Part shown: one piece after another, positions 46,244 through 56,695 of the stretch
Layout of the letters: the number at the start of each line of letters is the position of its first letter
Position numbering within the stretch: position 1 is the first letter of the stretch
From: Ophioderma brevispina
Taxonomy: Eukaryota > Echinodermata > Ophiuroidea > Amphilepidida > Ophiodermatidae
Length of the DNA stretch: 64,000 bases
Direction: 5' to 3'
Assembly (NCBI GenBank): GCA_023653785.1
Contig: JAMKCH010014246.1
Coordinates: 62,001-126,000 of the forward strand
Notes under the pieces: generated by a model
Databases searched by the model: none
The model's input: the letters and a program-made list of their open reading frames with translations, nothing else
Told to the model about the DNA's origin: nothing
Made by a program: the position numbers and the translations under genes

Positions 46244-47368
46244 GAGCCATATTTACAATTGACACCTAAGTGCAACTTTGCCCACAGATTCCCTAAGATG
46301 TGTGAATGGAAGGATTACCCTTGTTTTTTGTAAGTGAATCCCTTAACACTTTAGGATTTAAGGGCAACTAAGACCCCGTACACAACTACAAAATCTCCCC
46401 TTTTTTTTTAAAATTTTCGACGAAGCGTTAACGAAATTAAAAAATCTGAAAGTATAGTTGTACGCACTTCCCTATTCGACTAAGATTAAAAGTCGTTGAA
46501 TTCCAACGAAGCAAAACCAGCTTCTTCGACAAAGGGTAGTTTGTTTCGAGTTAAAGTTTCCGTATTGTGTACGCACGCTTCGTTGAATTAAGCGAAGTGA
46601 TGCGTGACGGTTGACATCTCAGGGCCGTATTTCCGGTGGGTCGTTGCCTTTTTCGATCTCGTAGTTTCCTACTGTGTGTAACGCAATCGTATCTTAATTT
46701 AGTGTAGTGTGGACACGCTTATTAACTAATCAAGATTACTAATCTCGTCGAAATAAGAGATTTGCAGTGTGTACGGGGTCAAGACAACGCATTAAATTAT
46801 TGTATTACAAACAAAGGGTTAAGGGGAAACAAACCTAGACCAACAGCCCTCAAGCTCTTCCTCACAAGTGCCTTCTACTTTCTCTTACATGCCATATCTT
46901 GATAACTTTTTAGTTAATTTGCTTTCCAAACATAGGTAAACCAAGAGAAGATATCATTAGCTTCCCACAATGCATGCTCAATGAGATTTTTGTATAGGGT
47001 AGTCATGTGAATCGTTAGAAAATATTCTTAAAATGCAAGTTTGGTGATTAGTACTGTCAATTTAGCCATGTTTCACCTCTAACGATTTACCATACCTGCC
47101 AAAACCTCCATTGGAGCAATCATTGTGGGAAGCATTGATATCTGCTCTTGGTAATAGGATCAATTTTATTAGTATTTTATGCTAAAAATATGTTTCAAGC
47201 AAAGCTTACGCAAACAATATGACAACATAGAAATTGAAAAAAAATGCACTCAGTACGCAGGCAACAGTTGAGGGATTCACTCAAACATTTTCCTTAATTT
47301 GAGGGAACCTAAGCGTAATTTCACACTTAGGTGTATCTGTCCTAAAAAAATAATTGAATACAGCCCCT
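46244..47368. mobile_element. Putative TIR element with nested insertion
   Basis: Arms of about 90 bp: the left runs 'gccatatttacaattgacac', 'cctaagtg', 'ttccctaa' and 'gtgaatccc'. The right in reverse complement runs 'gctgtattcaattatttt', 'cacctaagtg', 'ttccctcaa' and 'gtgaatccctcaac'. No TSD settled. The element at 46373-46780 lies inside. Confidence 0.45.
46373..46780. mobile_element. TIR element, ~408 bp, 3-bp target
   Basis: Left end accccgtacacaactacaaa then atctc; right end in reverse complement gaccccgtacacactgcaaa then tctc. AAG on both sides is a possible 3-bp TSD. The interior is rich in 'cgacgaa' / 'ttcgtcg' / 'cttcgttgaa' words in both orientations, as in the 2130 and 39947 elements. 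Confidence 0.65.
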
Positions 47369-47902
47369 GATGGCCCTCACCCCATCTTGACCACAAACCT
47401 TTTAGGACTTAAAATATATACAAAAAATTGGCCCACAATTAAATCAGTAAAAATATTGAATTGGGAACAGCCACTGGACATTTTCAACTTTGCTTTGTAT
47501 CTAAGTGGCATGCTTACGTGCGTGAGTCCTATCTGACAGCATGGAGCACACCTTCGGACGGATGGTACATCTGACCTAGGTTTAATATCAAACATAACAT
47601 TTCGATGGGAGAAGGCCCACGCCAGGGAGGTTTTGTTTAACTCTCTGTCAATCCCCTTAAATTTCAATCATAAAGGAACACTGTGAGATTGCCAGTTTTC
47701 CCTTTATTACAAGCTCATTTTTTAATATACTAGGGCAATCATTTGCATGGTCAGAATAATTTGGCACCACAGAAATAGATATCTGAAGTATGAAAAGCTA
47801 GCTTTTCCGAAGACAAATGGCAATTATGAAGTATGAGTTCATTTGTGAATTCTCTAGTTGTATTATAATCCGCCCCCCCATTACAATGCTGCTATTGTAC
47901 AC
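47369..47902. other. Unannotated DNA
   Basis: No recognised features. Confidence 0.3.
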
Positions 47903-47906
47903 TTAA

Positions 47907-49016
47907 AGACATACGTGACTTCACCGAAAGATAAAAAGATTATTTGAATTGTGCCTGGAATAGCTTAAAAGTGAAGGATAGTCTGTGGAGTCTCTAAGGT
48001 AAATTTCCACACTCAAAATTGACAGAAAAAGGAAGGAACAGTAGTTTTCAAGAAATGACCCATTCCAAGACGTCAGGTTTTCCCAACATTTGGTCAGAGG
48101 ACCCCAGGCTTGACACTTAGCTGCGGGCGACCCCCATTGCTCAACATTATATCTCAGAAGAAAAAAAAATGAAGGGTGTTGTGGAAAGGTGACGTCAGTG
48201 GCAAGCCAATTTTAAGCCAGGGGAAGGGACTTGAAACATGGGGTGACTATATCTCCCGGAAGCTCTGAATCTACTGCCGGAAAGGGAAGCAAGGGAATCC
48301 TTAATTAAAAATGTCGGTTTTGCGCATTCTAAAGGGTATGGTGCTCTCAATTTCCTAAACAAGTGTGTTACGAATTGGTGCAAAAATGCTACTAATTTCA
48401 TTACAATTGTGTTCATCTTTGGTCTTTGAAAGACAATTTATCCTGAGCGGAGAGAGCGGAAACTTTTATCAAATACAAAATTCAATGTTAATCAACACTG
48501 CAAAATCAGTTTAGCTTGCATGCCATGACTAATTTCATGATAGTAAGTAAATTTGATGAACAGTCCGTAAGTGACAATTCATACTGATTGCGTGCGAAGC
48601 GTTGTGCGGAGATTTTACTAATCAACAAAAATTCAATTGATTCAAAACACTGCAAAATCCAGGTTGGCTTGCTTGACAGAGTTAATTATATTAGTTAAAG
48701 TATAGTATTAAACAATTATGTTCCTGCCTTTGGACAAGTCCTTCATTTCATTTAAATTAACTTTGTGACACCCTTGTTAAGGGTCCGCGACCCCAAAAGG
48801 GGGAACGACCCCCCCCCCAGGTGGGAACCTTGAATTACTTGTGGTAGTAGGTGTCCGTATGGGCAGTAGTGACTCAAACTATCTGATTTTGTCCTTACAA
48901 GGTTGCTTTTAAACATATCACTTGACGAGTATGTTAGAATACTACCTATATTTGTGCAAATCTGATTTTTGATGATTTTTTTTGTGATTTTGATTTGCAA
49001 ATCATTGATAGTGCTT
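47907..49016. mobile_element. K3 MITE copy 3, split by a hAT-like insertion
   Basis: The left part (47907-48073) and right part (48833-49016) together match K3: 'aaaagtgaaggatagtctgt', 'aaaggaagga.cagt', 'gtgtccgtatgg' and 'gtatgttagaatac'. Left TTAA is present; the right end is mutated (ttttat). Confidence 0.75.
48074..48832. mobile_element. hAT-like insertion, 759 bp, inside K3
   Basis: Left end caggttttcccaacatttgg; right end in reverse complement caaggttcccacc followed by ggggtcg. Inverted 'ggggtcgcggacccttaac' versus 'gaccccaggcttgacac' follows. The flanking 8-mers are only weakly similar, judged against the uninterrupted K3 copies. No transposase frame. Confidence 0.5.
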
Positions 49017-49024
49017 TTATTCAA

Positions 49025-49842
49025 TTATACTTCTTGGATTAATCACAATCCTAATAATGAAGTCATCACCTCACAAGCATCAACTTGATGGGTACCTCAC
49101 ATAAAACATCTGCAGAATCTCTTATAGCAAGGTCGACTAGAATCTTGGTAGGAACCCAGTCTAGAGTACGCCATACACGGAGTGACCTCTGACATTATCC
49201 ATGCCAGCAGCTATTCTGAATGTACCATCACTATCTCAGGTATTCCAAGTACTTGTGAAATCTCCAAAAACGGTTGGCTCAGTATAAATGGAGTGCCAAT
49301 TGTCTTCTATCTAGCTGTTTGTTTACGAATTGATGCCCAGCCATCTGGGAGAGACTTTCAAAACCGGGAGTGTTTCAGGTTTTGTGGTTCAAGTGTTAAG
49401 ATCCTTAAATGGCAAAGAAGAACCCAATCCACACCTCACACGACATAAACTACATTCAGCAATTGAGCTGCCGCCAGACAAACTGAATTTCACTAACCAT
49501 TCCGTGGAAGGTACACACAAGTCGTCAAGTCGTCTCGACCTCATCCCCTCTAACAGGGTCAAAGGTCCTGCACACAGATACACTGACAAATTTGACCAGT
49601 CTCACTTTGGGCACCAGCAAGGGTCCTGTACATAACTTCACACCAGAGAGCACATCACGCGAGTATACAAATAATTGAGACATGCATACTGTGACGAGTC
49701 TGTAAGCAGGGGCATTTGTAGAACTAGAGTGACATTTATGGTTATCCTAACGAGCCTCAAAGCACAGGTGTTTTTTCTGGCACAGGTAATCTCAATAATA
49801 CATAAACCATACGGGGGAGGGCAAACATGTTTTGCAGGTACA
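49025..49842. other. Unexplained moderate-GC unique sequence
   Basis: 49170-49640 is less AT-rich than its surroundings and carries two overlapping plus-strand frames (88 and 101 codons). No conserved domain, splice pair or repeat relation was recognised. It could be a degenerate gene copy, a non-coding RNA or simply unique DNA. Confidence 0.3.
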
Positions 49843-49851
49843 CATAGTCTG

Positions 49852-50150
49852 CAGAGGGTGTTTTGAGGCAATCACACCCCCAAGGAACCCAGTTGTGGGA
49901 AATTTCACCTCAATAGGGTCATGTGATCACATAAAAATCCTATTCTTAACACATAAAAACCCTGACTTTAACACTCATTTTAGCCCACTAAGCATTAGTA
50001 CTTAGAGATTTTTTTTTGCATGATTATGAAATGTCTTGTGGTTCTTAAACTTTTGGAACACTTTTTATCCCTAAGTACTGACATGTGTTTAGTACAGTAC
50101 AGTATAGGCACATTGCTATGCATCATGGGATTGATTCAAAACACCCTCTG
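49852..50150. mobile_element. M1 MITE copy 3 (9-bp TSD)
   Basis: Left end cagagggtgttttgaggcaa; right end in reverse complement cagagggtgttttgaatcaa. TSD catagtctg (49843-49851) against catattctg (50151-50159), 8 of 9. Confidence 0.92.
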
Positions 50151-50389
50151 CATATTCTGCTTCAGATATATCATGTTGGGCGACATATAAACCATGTCAT
50201 CCCATTCTTCTTCTCCTAACTGGAAAAATACTTTTATTGTTCCACTTGATAACTCTTACTGTTGAAATCAGAGCTTATTCACAAAATGTTTCGCAATCTA
50301 ACACCACATTGGTTTGTCTTGCTGTCACATCAGTTTTCACCTATCTGGTGAATTTAAGTGAAAAATTATTTTCAACAAATTTGCTTTAA

Positions 50390-50723
50390 AGGGCCATTGG
50401 CCCGATTGCTAACAGCCTTGTCGCACAGAACCACACATTTTACTACAAGTGGTTAAAATGTTGGTATCTGAAGAAAGCTACTATTTTTCTCATTTACCCT
50501 GAAACCTTTGGGTTTGGGTTGGATGTTATGAGCAAAAATGTGCCATATTTTGGTCACCCAATATTTAATTTTACACAGCACTGTACTCTATCCACTTATA
50601 AAATTGCATTTTTAGTTCTCACATCAAAACGGATTGAAATCTGAAAATTGAAAATGGAATGCAAAAATTATATATATGGGGTTTTGGGTAAGAGTTTATA
50701 TACTTAAATCAGGCCATCCCACT
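50390..50723. mobile_element. K8 MITE copy 2 (TTAA target)
   Basis: Left end agggccattggcccgattg; right end in reverse complement agtgggatggcctgattt. TTAA at 50386-50389 and 50724-50727. 334 bp. Confidence 0.78.
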
Positions 50724-50727
50724 TTAA

Positions 50728-51604
50728 AATGAAAATGTCTCTCCCACAAACTAACCCATTCCTGTATCTAGCACAATAAATATTTGAAAATTCCTTATTC
50801 TTGATGATCTATGGATAGATCATACCTAATGACCCCCTCACTCCAATTAAAACAAAATTCATAACTTGATTGTATATTAAAGCATTTTTGTCATGAGCAG
50901 CAGCATCAGTAAGCTTGAGGAAATCATAGCTTTAAATTTGCACATCCCAAATTGAGACTGAAACATGAAGAGGACACGTCCCTGATAAAACAATATTAAC
51001 AAGATTAGGGCCTAAACAATTCTTTGATATGTCCTATGCCCTCCATCTGCCGTACACACACTGGCCGTGCTGTCTTCATAAGATAGCAGCAGAAGACCAA
51101 ATGGTTGTTACCAATGCAGAGTGCTTTTGTGGAATTACTCTTCTTTTTGTAAATACTAACATCACTCATTTTTACCCCACAGAACACTATCTTGAACAAT
51201 CACTAACAATATGAATAATAACTAGAAAATTCAAGCAAACCATAAAAACTAAGCATGGATTGAAAACCAAAATACACATAAAAATCATCAAGAATATAAG
51301 CCCTCTGCTGGGACTTCTATGGTGCTAAGCGGCAGAATGATCTCTTGTGCCAACCAGTTCTGGCCAAACATACAGCCAGTTTTATAATTAAGTAACCATT
51401 GAAGCACCTGGCACCTATGTCCACCGTTTCAGACCACATGGTGTCTTCCTCTCATTTTTGATACCATAGAAACACTACATCTTTTAATACGCAAATCAAA
51501 ATTGAAATATACTGCATAAAAGATGAGCCAATGTTATCTCAAGCTAACGTATCCACTGTTGCTAGTACCTCTGTTTACAATTACATAGGGAATCTATTTG
51601 TCGT
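50728..51604. other. Unannotated DNA
   Basis: Contains the first of three TGCTATCTTCATAAGATAGCA-like stem-loops (51065-51087). No gene. Confidence 0.3.
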
Positions 51605-51729
51605 AAGTATGAAGTGAGGACGCGCGCGTATACCCAGTGCCGCCTTTCAGTTGCGACTTGCTTCTGCTTTGCCTACGCGTGCGCTGAAAGTCGGTGCAAT
51701 GTATACGCCCGCGTCGCTACTTCGTACTT
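51605..51729. repeat. CpG-rich hairpin, 125 nt
   Basis: Left arm aagtatgaagtgaggacgcg, then cgcgtatac, ending in ctttcag. The right arm is the inverse (cgtatac..cgcgtcgctacttcg). Arms are about 48 bp with a ~25-nt loop. It stands out from AT-rich flanks and is probably a tiny palindromic transposon relic. Confidence 0.65.
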
Positions 51730-52261
51730 CGAGCTGGACAGAGTATACCCTAAAGTGTTAATGAAAGCTACAAGTTTACACTTCACATAAGGTATGCTGT
51801 TACTACAATCTCTGACAAAATGAGCTGGATCACCGCTACCTCTTGTGAAGTGAACCCTTATTTTGCCCTATTGGCACGAGGATCCCTCCTGAAGCTGAAT
51901 GCTAACAAATGCTTAAACCTTTCCTATTGCCTGCTCACTCCGTTTCCCACTTCACACTGTTAGGCAAGTTCCACGAAAGCAGAAACAATTCACAATTTCA
52001 ACATTGATCGGGATGACAGGTACCATGTAAAGAGCAATCACCTGTTAAAAGTAATTTAGCAATGTTGTCCAAGAGCGTAGCTTTGTTTATTATGACATGC
52101 ATGGACTTCATTAAGTCTTGAGGACCATTCTCCGAAATGGGAACTGTTTTTACACAAACTGCTCAGCAAGGGACATGAACTACCTTCACCAAGATAGTTC
52201 TGGAAACAAGGTAAATGCCTGGTTACCGATGTACCTCTTTCCCTGCTATCATGGGAAGACA
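51730..52261. other. Unannotated DNA
   Basis: No recognised gene or repeat. Confidence 0.3.
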
Positions 52262-52270
52262 GAATGTGAC

Positions 52271-52552
52271 CAGAAGGTGTTTTGAACCAATCCCATAATG
52301 CATTGCAATTTTGTACAATACAAAACACATGTCAGTACTTAGGGATAAAAGTGTTCTAATAAGAAAACCACAAGACATTTCACAATCATGCTAAAATATA
52401 CCCGAGTACTAATGCTTTGTAGGCTAAAATGAGTGTGTAGTCATGTTTTTACTTGTTAAGAATAGGATTTTTGTGGGATCACATGACCTTATTGAGGTGA
52501 AATTTCCCAAAATGGATGCATTATGGGATTGTCTCAATACACCCTCCTAAAG
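52271..52552. mobile_element. M1 MITE copy 4, inverse orientation (9-bp TSD)
   Basis: Perfect TSD gaatgtgac (52262-52270, 52553-52561). The left end is intact (cagaaggtgttttgaaccaa). The right end reads caccctc followed by an altered ctaaag in place of ctg. The interior is reversed relative to copies 1-3. Confidence 0.9.
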
Positions 52553-52733
52553 GAATGTGACACTGAAAGTTACAATAAATGACCGAAGTTAATAACACAA
52601 CATTACTTAAGTGCTTTTGTGCCATCTTCATAAGATAGCACAAATTATCATGTGAGTGCAACAAAATCATAAGTGCAATAGCTGCCATTTGTCAGAAATT
52701 CCCATCAAACATACTATTATGCCAAGTCTTTGG

Positions 52734-52800
52734 TTAGTGGCTCTTGAAATGGTTCTTCAGGCAACTTGTCATCTGAAGAATCATTTCAAGAGCCACTGAC
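52734..52800. ncRNA. Near-perfect pre-miRNA-sized stem-loop (candidate)
   Basis: The arms agtggctcttgaaatggttc (then ttcag) and ctgaagaatcatttcaagag (then ccact) pair over about 25 bp with one G:U-type mismatch around an 11-12 nt loop. Size suits a small-RNA precursor, but the stem is more perfect than most miRNAs. A collapsed palindromic element is equally possible. Confidence 0.3.
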
Positions 52801-53850
52801 TGAAGGAGATATAAATTGAGAGTTATGTAACACATGGCAGCACACAGATGTATCACATGACAGCTATTGCACTTAAGGTCCTTGTTGTACTCACATGACG
52901 AAACATAATATGTGATGTTTCAGGTATGCCTACCATTCTAGTGTGCCTCCGATAACCTCCACAAAATATTAGCTGGTTAAATGAACGATGCATCAATGTT
53001 TCAGAGTGCTTTGTTATCACAATGTATGCCAAATTTATGTGCAGGACATTTACTGTTAACATCACATGCTATCTTCACGAGACAGCATGTATGCCATACT
53101 TGAAGTCTAGTCAATGACGTGTTTCCATTTTAAGTGCTTTATACAATCTTCATGACATGACATGGGTGATACTGTCAAATGCTTTATTTTGGTGGTATAA
53201 ATATTTTCACAAGGTGCCATATTGACATTAACACACGTTTGGGACTGATTTCTTAACCAATCTTAGTTCATATGCAAAGAATTTGTCACAGTATTTTAAG
53301 CCTTTTTGGTGAGGATGAGCTATCAGTGCGCATTTGCAGAATTGTCAAAACTGAAATGCATGCTTAAGCAATGCTATTTTAAAGTATCTTACAAGATATC
53401 GCGACAAAGTGCACAGTGCCTCTCTGTATGCTCTTGTGCTACATTCAAGCAATGGTCCTACTGTAATATTTAGAGGTAAATGCAAGACGTGTCTCATGAG
53501 TGTTTTGTGCTATCTGATCAGAGCACATACATGAAATATTTAGGCTTCAAAGATTTGTGAGCAATCATCTTCCATTTGAGGCTTCTTTTGCCGATGCCTT
53601 TATATGATCTGGAGTGGTTGATCATGTTATGACAGACACTGTTCAATATCCTAGTTTGCCAAGAAAACATTGGAGAGCACTCTACCGGTATCTCTAATGG
53701 TCAGTATGGATAATGCAGCTGGTCAGGCTTACAGCTACATCTGGCAACATTTGTTTATTGCTACTTATTTAACTGTCAAATGTACTTTTTCTAGGATAGT
53801 TATCATGCAGTTAAATTAGAAATGCAACATTTAAAATACAGGGTTCCCCA
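52801..53850. other. Unannotated DNA with a recurring stem-loop
   Basis: 53067-53091 holds 'acatgctatcttcacgagac' then 'agcatgt', the third copy of a small palindrome also at 51065 and 52618. No coding exon recognised. Confidence 0.35.
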
Positions 53851-53854
53851 GAAA

Positions 53855-54000
53855 GCATGTGTCATCTGCCATCACAGTTTGTGAATGGGGTCAAAGGTCA
53901 CATGGGGCCATCAGAGGTCATCAGAGGTCATCTACGTACACCCCCATATGAGTCTTGTGCCAGTAGTTCTTGTCACCAAGTATGAAGTTGGGTAAAAGAA
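53855..54000. repeat. TGACC-family fragment, copy B
   Basis: Shares 'ctgccatcacagtttgtgaa', 'tggggtcaaaggtcacatg' and 'aggtcatcagaggtca' with copies A and C. Confidence 0.7.
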
Positions 54001-54055
54001 TACAAGTCCAGTATGTGCACAGCAGGGTTAACAATTTCACCACACACATACACAC

Positions 54056-54138
54056 AAGTAGCACACAACTCCTAAATTACACCGAACTAGGTGGTCCCCG
54101 GGTTTCACGATCACCTGGCCTTTTTTAAAGGACTACTT
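54056..54138 (-). repeat. R1 repeat, upstream 83-bp part
   Basis: Begins aagtagcacacaactcc and ends aaaggactactt. It repeats almost exactly at 54498-54580 on the far side of the SINE, with 3-4 substitutions. Confidence 0.85.
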
Positions 54139-54497
54139 AGCTCAAGATAGCTCAATCAGGTAAGCGCTCGACTCTAGTGTATTGCTCATCCATGCATATA
54201 GGCGTGCGTTCGAGCCCTGTGAGATTTAGCTATCTTGTAATTTCCCTGGAGAAGAAATTAACCACTTGGTTGTCTCGATGGATGCGATATTTGGGGAGCT
54301 GGTCCCGGCTGCGATGGTTATCTCGATGTATGTTTGCTGATAAGGGAAAGCGCTGATCCGATCTGCTGCATCCCTTGAAATGATGCTAAATGGTTTATGG
54401 TATGGTTGGGCCACAGTGATCAGCGGCCATTTGTGAAAGCCATTAGAGGCCAATAGCATAAGGCGCTATATAAATCTCTGCTATTATTATTATTATT
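54139..54497 (+). mobile_element. tRNA-derived SINE flanked by an 83-bp duplication
   Basis: A-box tagctcaatcaggtaagcgc and B-box cgttcgagccc are about 40 bp apart. The body ends 'aggcgctatataaatctctg' and (ATT)n. The head differs from the 23671 SINE, but the terminal gcgctatataa motif is shared, suggesting the same LINE partner family. Confidence 0.85.
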
Positions 54498-54747
54498 AAG
54501 TAGCACACAACTCCAAAATTACACCGAACTAGGTGGTCGCCGGGTTTCACGATCACCTGGCTTTTTTTAAAGGACTACTTGTTTGAAAACCGTTTTTTGC
54601 GATTACCTGACTTGTGGAGCGCGTATCCACTAACCAATTGAACTCTATCTGGCCCGGCACAAGCTTTGTGACCGTACGACCCCCGGCCTCTGAGAAAAAG
54701 AGTGGACAGACACACACACACACACAGACAGTATTATAATATAGATA
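54498..54747 (-). repeat. R1 repeat copy 2
   Basis: Collinear with 4737-4972: 'cgggtttcacgatcacctgg', 'acttgtttgaaaac', 'tttgcgattacctgacttgt', 'aaccaattgaa', 'gagaaaaagagtggacagac', a (CA)n run and 'attataatatagata'. Confidence 0.75.
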
Positions 54748-55364
54748 CAAGTATTTTAGTTCCAAAAATCCATCAACTCACTATCTTATCCTAATTATGA
54801 TATAAACATATTCTTTATCACTATTTTCACATAATTTTACAAACTGAAAGATACTGACAAATGGTGGCTATTATTTTGAGTGTTGTCATCTGTAGAACGT
54901 TATAAAGATGCCAATTTTTACACAAGATCTCATAAATTATTGCAAAACTACAATATATTTTCATTTATACCTAAAACTGGCAAGGAACTGAAAAATAGCC
55001 AGATAATCATATTACGAAATAGTGTTTGCTGTTGTACAATTGTAGAAAATAAATTCTGATAATCATCCAAGCATTATGTGCAAATGTGATAATGTTATCT
55101 TTGAGCTTCAGAACGTTTAAAAATATTAATAAATGACGAAATTGATTCTGGAGTTCTGCATAGAGAGATTCCTACATGTATGTGCAAGAGATATTTCCCA
55201 GTTTGATTCACCATCAACACTATAATACCTTTCTATACAGGTGGCCCCAAGACAAGCAGGCAGCTACAGAGGTCCAACCAACACAGGGCTGTGCAGTCTG
55301 CAGTAAGGTTTGGCTGTAAAGTCTGCGATCATACAGGGAATAGTATGAAAAATACAGCATTCAC
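54748..55364. other. Unannotated AT-rich DNA
   Basis: No recognised features. Confidence 0.3.
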
Positions 55365-55680
55365 CAAATGCATGTGTCCTCTGCTGTCGCAGCTTGTGAA
55401 TGGGGATAAAGGTCATGAGGTCACCAAGGTCACATGAGGTCACCAACATGTTGGACAATACCCAAGAACTATTGTACCCAATTGTCATGAAAATTGAACA
55501 CATGTGGATACACCAAGCAATTTGACAATTCTGATCATTTCTGGGCCATGACCTGTAATGACCTCTAGATGACCTTTGACCCACTCTTCAGAGGGGTAAC
55601 TTGTGGGACACTACACAGTGACCATTATATGCAAGTGCTATGAAAATGTGTGTACATATGTGGAAACGTTTGCATTACTA
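55365..55680. repeat. TGACC-family dispersed repeat, copy C
   Basis: Collinear with 23340-23660. Contains 'gatgacctttgaccca', which reads as a DR1 nuclear-receptor-like element in reverse. Confidence 0.75.
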
Positions 55681-56450
55681 TAGGACCACTAGAGGGTTGG
55701 GTCACAGGTCAATTAAACTTAGGATACCTTTTATTCAACGTCTTCAAGGCATAAAATGTTCTGCGCACACAGCGGTAAATTCTGCAAAGAGTGGCATTGC
55801 GCACTCCGTGGTCAAGTTTGTTTAAGGAACAATTTAAGTTCAATACTTAATCTCCTTTAATGATTCATTTAATGAAATTGGGCACACACATGCAAACATT
55901 CAATCAATATAAACATTATTTTATATTCTTAAAAACATTCTACAATCTCAATGCTTGGCATGTCATCTGTTAGTTTTCACAACAATATCATTGCAATTTC
56001 ATGGAAGCTAAAAAAAGGGGGGAAAGAAAGGGGAGAAAAGGGGAAACAGTGACTGTAGCGTACAATAATTACAATCACATTTAGAAACACTTCCTGGTTG
56101 TCCAGTGTTTCCTGTCTTAACTGTCTTTGGCAACCTATTTTCTGCACAAGATTTCTATTTTTGTACTTTACAGCTTTTTATTCCCATGTATCACAATTGA
56201 TATCGATTTGTTGTGGGTAGGATGATGGCTTAATTGGTGCCATTACAAAATGATAGTAACAAAAACAATCCTGTCGATAAATGTAAGAAGAAATTTTAGC
56301 CACAAAAAATTAACCAAATTCTCACAGTTCCCACCTATATATGCCTTCCCTGTAACAAATGTAAAGACCAAAGTTTCCAATTTTCTATTTAAATTAATAA
56401 AAGCCTTAATTTATGTGACTCTAGGGAAACATTTCAATTTTCATAGAATT
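55681..56450. other. Unannotated DNA
   Basis: A purine-rich patch at 56010-56050 (aaaaaaggggggaaagaaag). Nothing else. Confidence 0.3.
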
Positions 56451-56454
56451 TGGC

Positions 56455-56695
56455 ACTGGCCCGGGTTTGACCCAGGGAATCAAATCACAAAAGGCAAGCA
56501 ACATCTACACCAGAACACACTCCCAAATGTTGTTACCTAACCACTGTTTACCACCTTTGATTTGAAACAGAAACCTTGCAAATTAATCTTTTCTTACTCT
56601 GTACAAATCTCGTCCATCCACCCTATTTGAACCAGGGACTCTAATCACAAAAAATACATCTTCACCAGAGCACACACACATACTGTTTGGCAGTT
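56455..56695 (-). mobile_element. Two tRNA-SINE-like heads in direct repeat
   Basis: In reverse complement each contains a B-box-like word (attccctgggtcaaacccg; agtccctggttcaaata), preceded by 'tttttgtgatt' and 'ctggtg.agatgt'. The two are about 170 bp apart. No tails seen. Confidence 0.45.
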
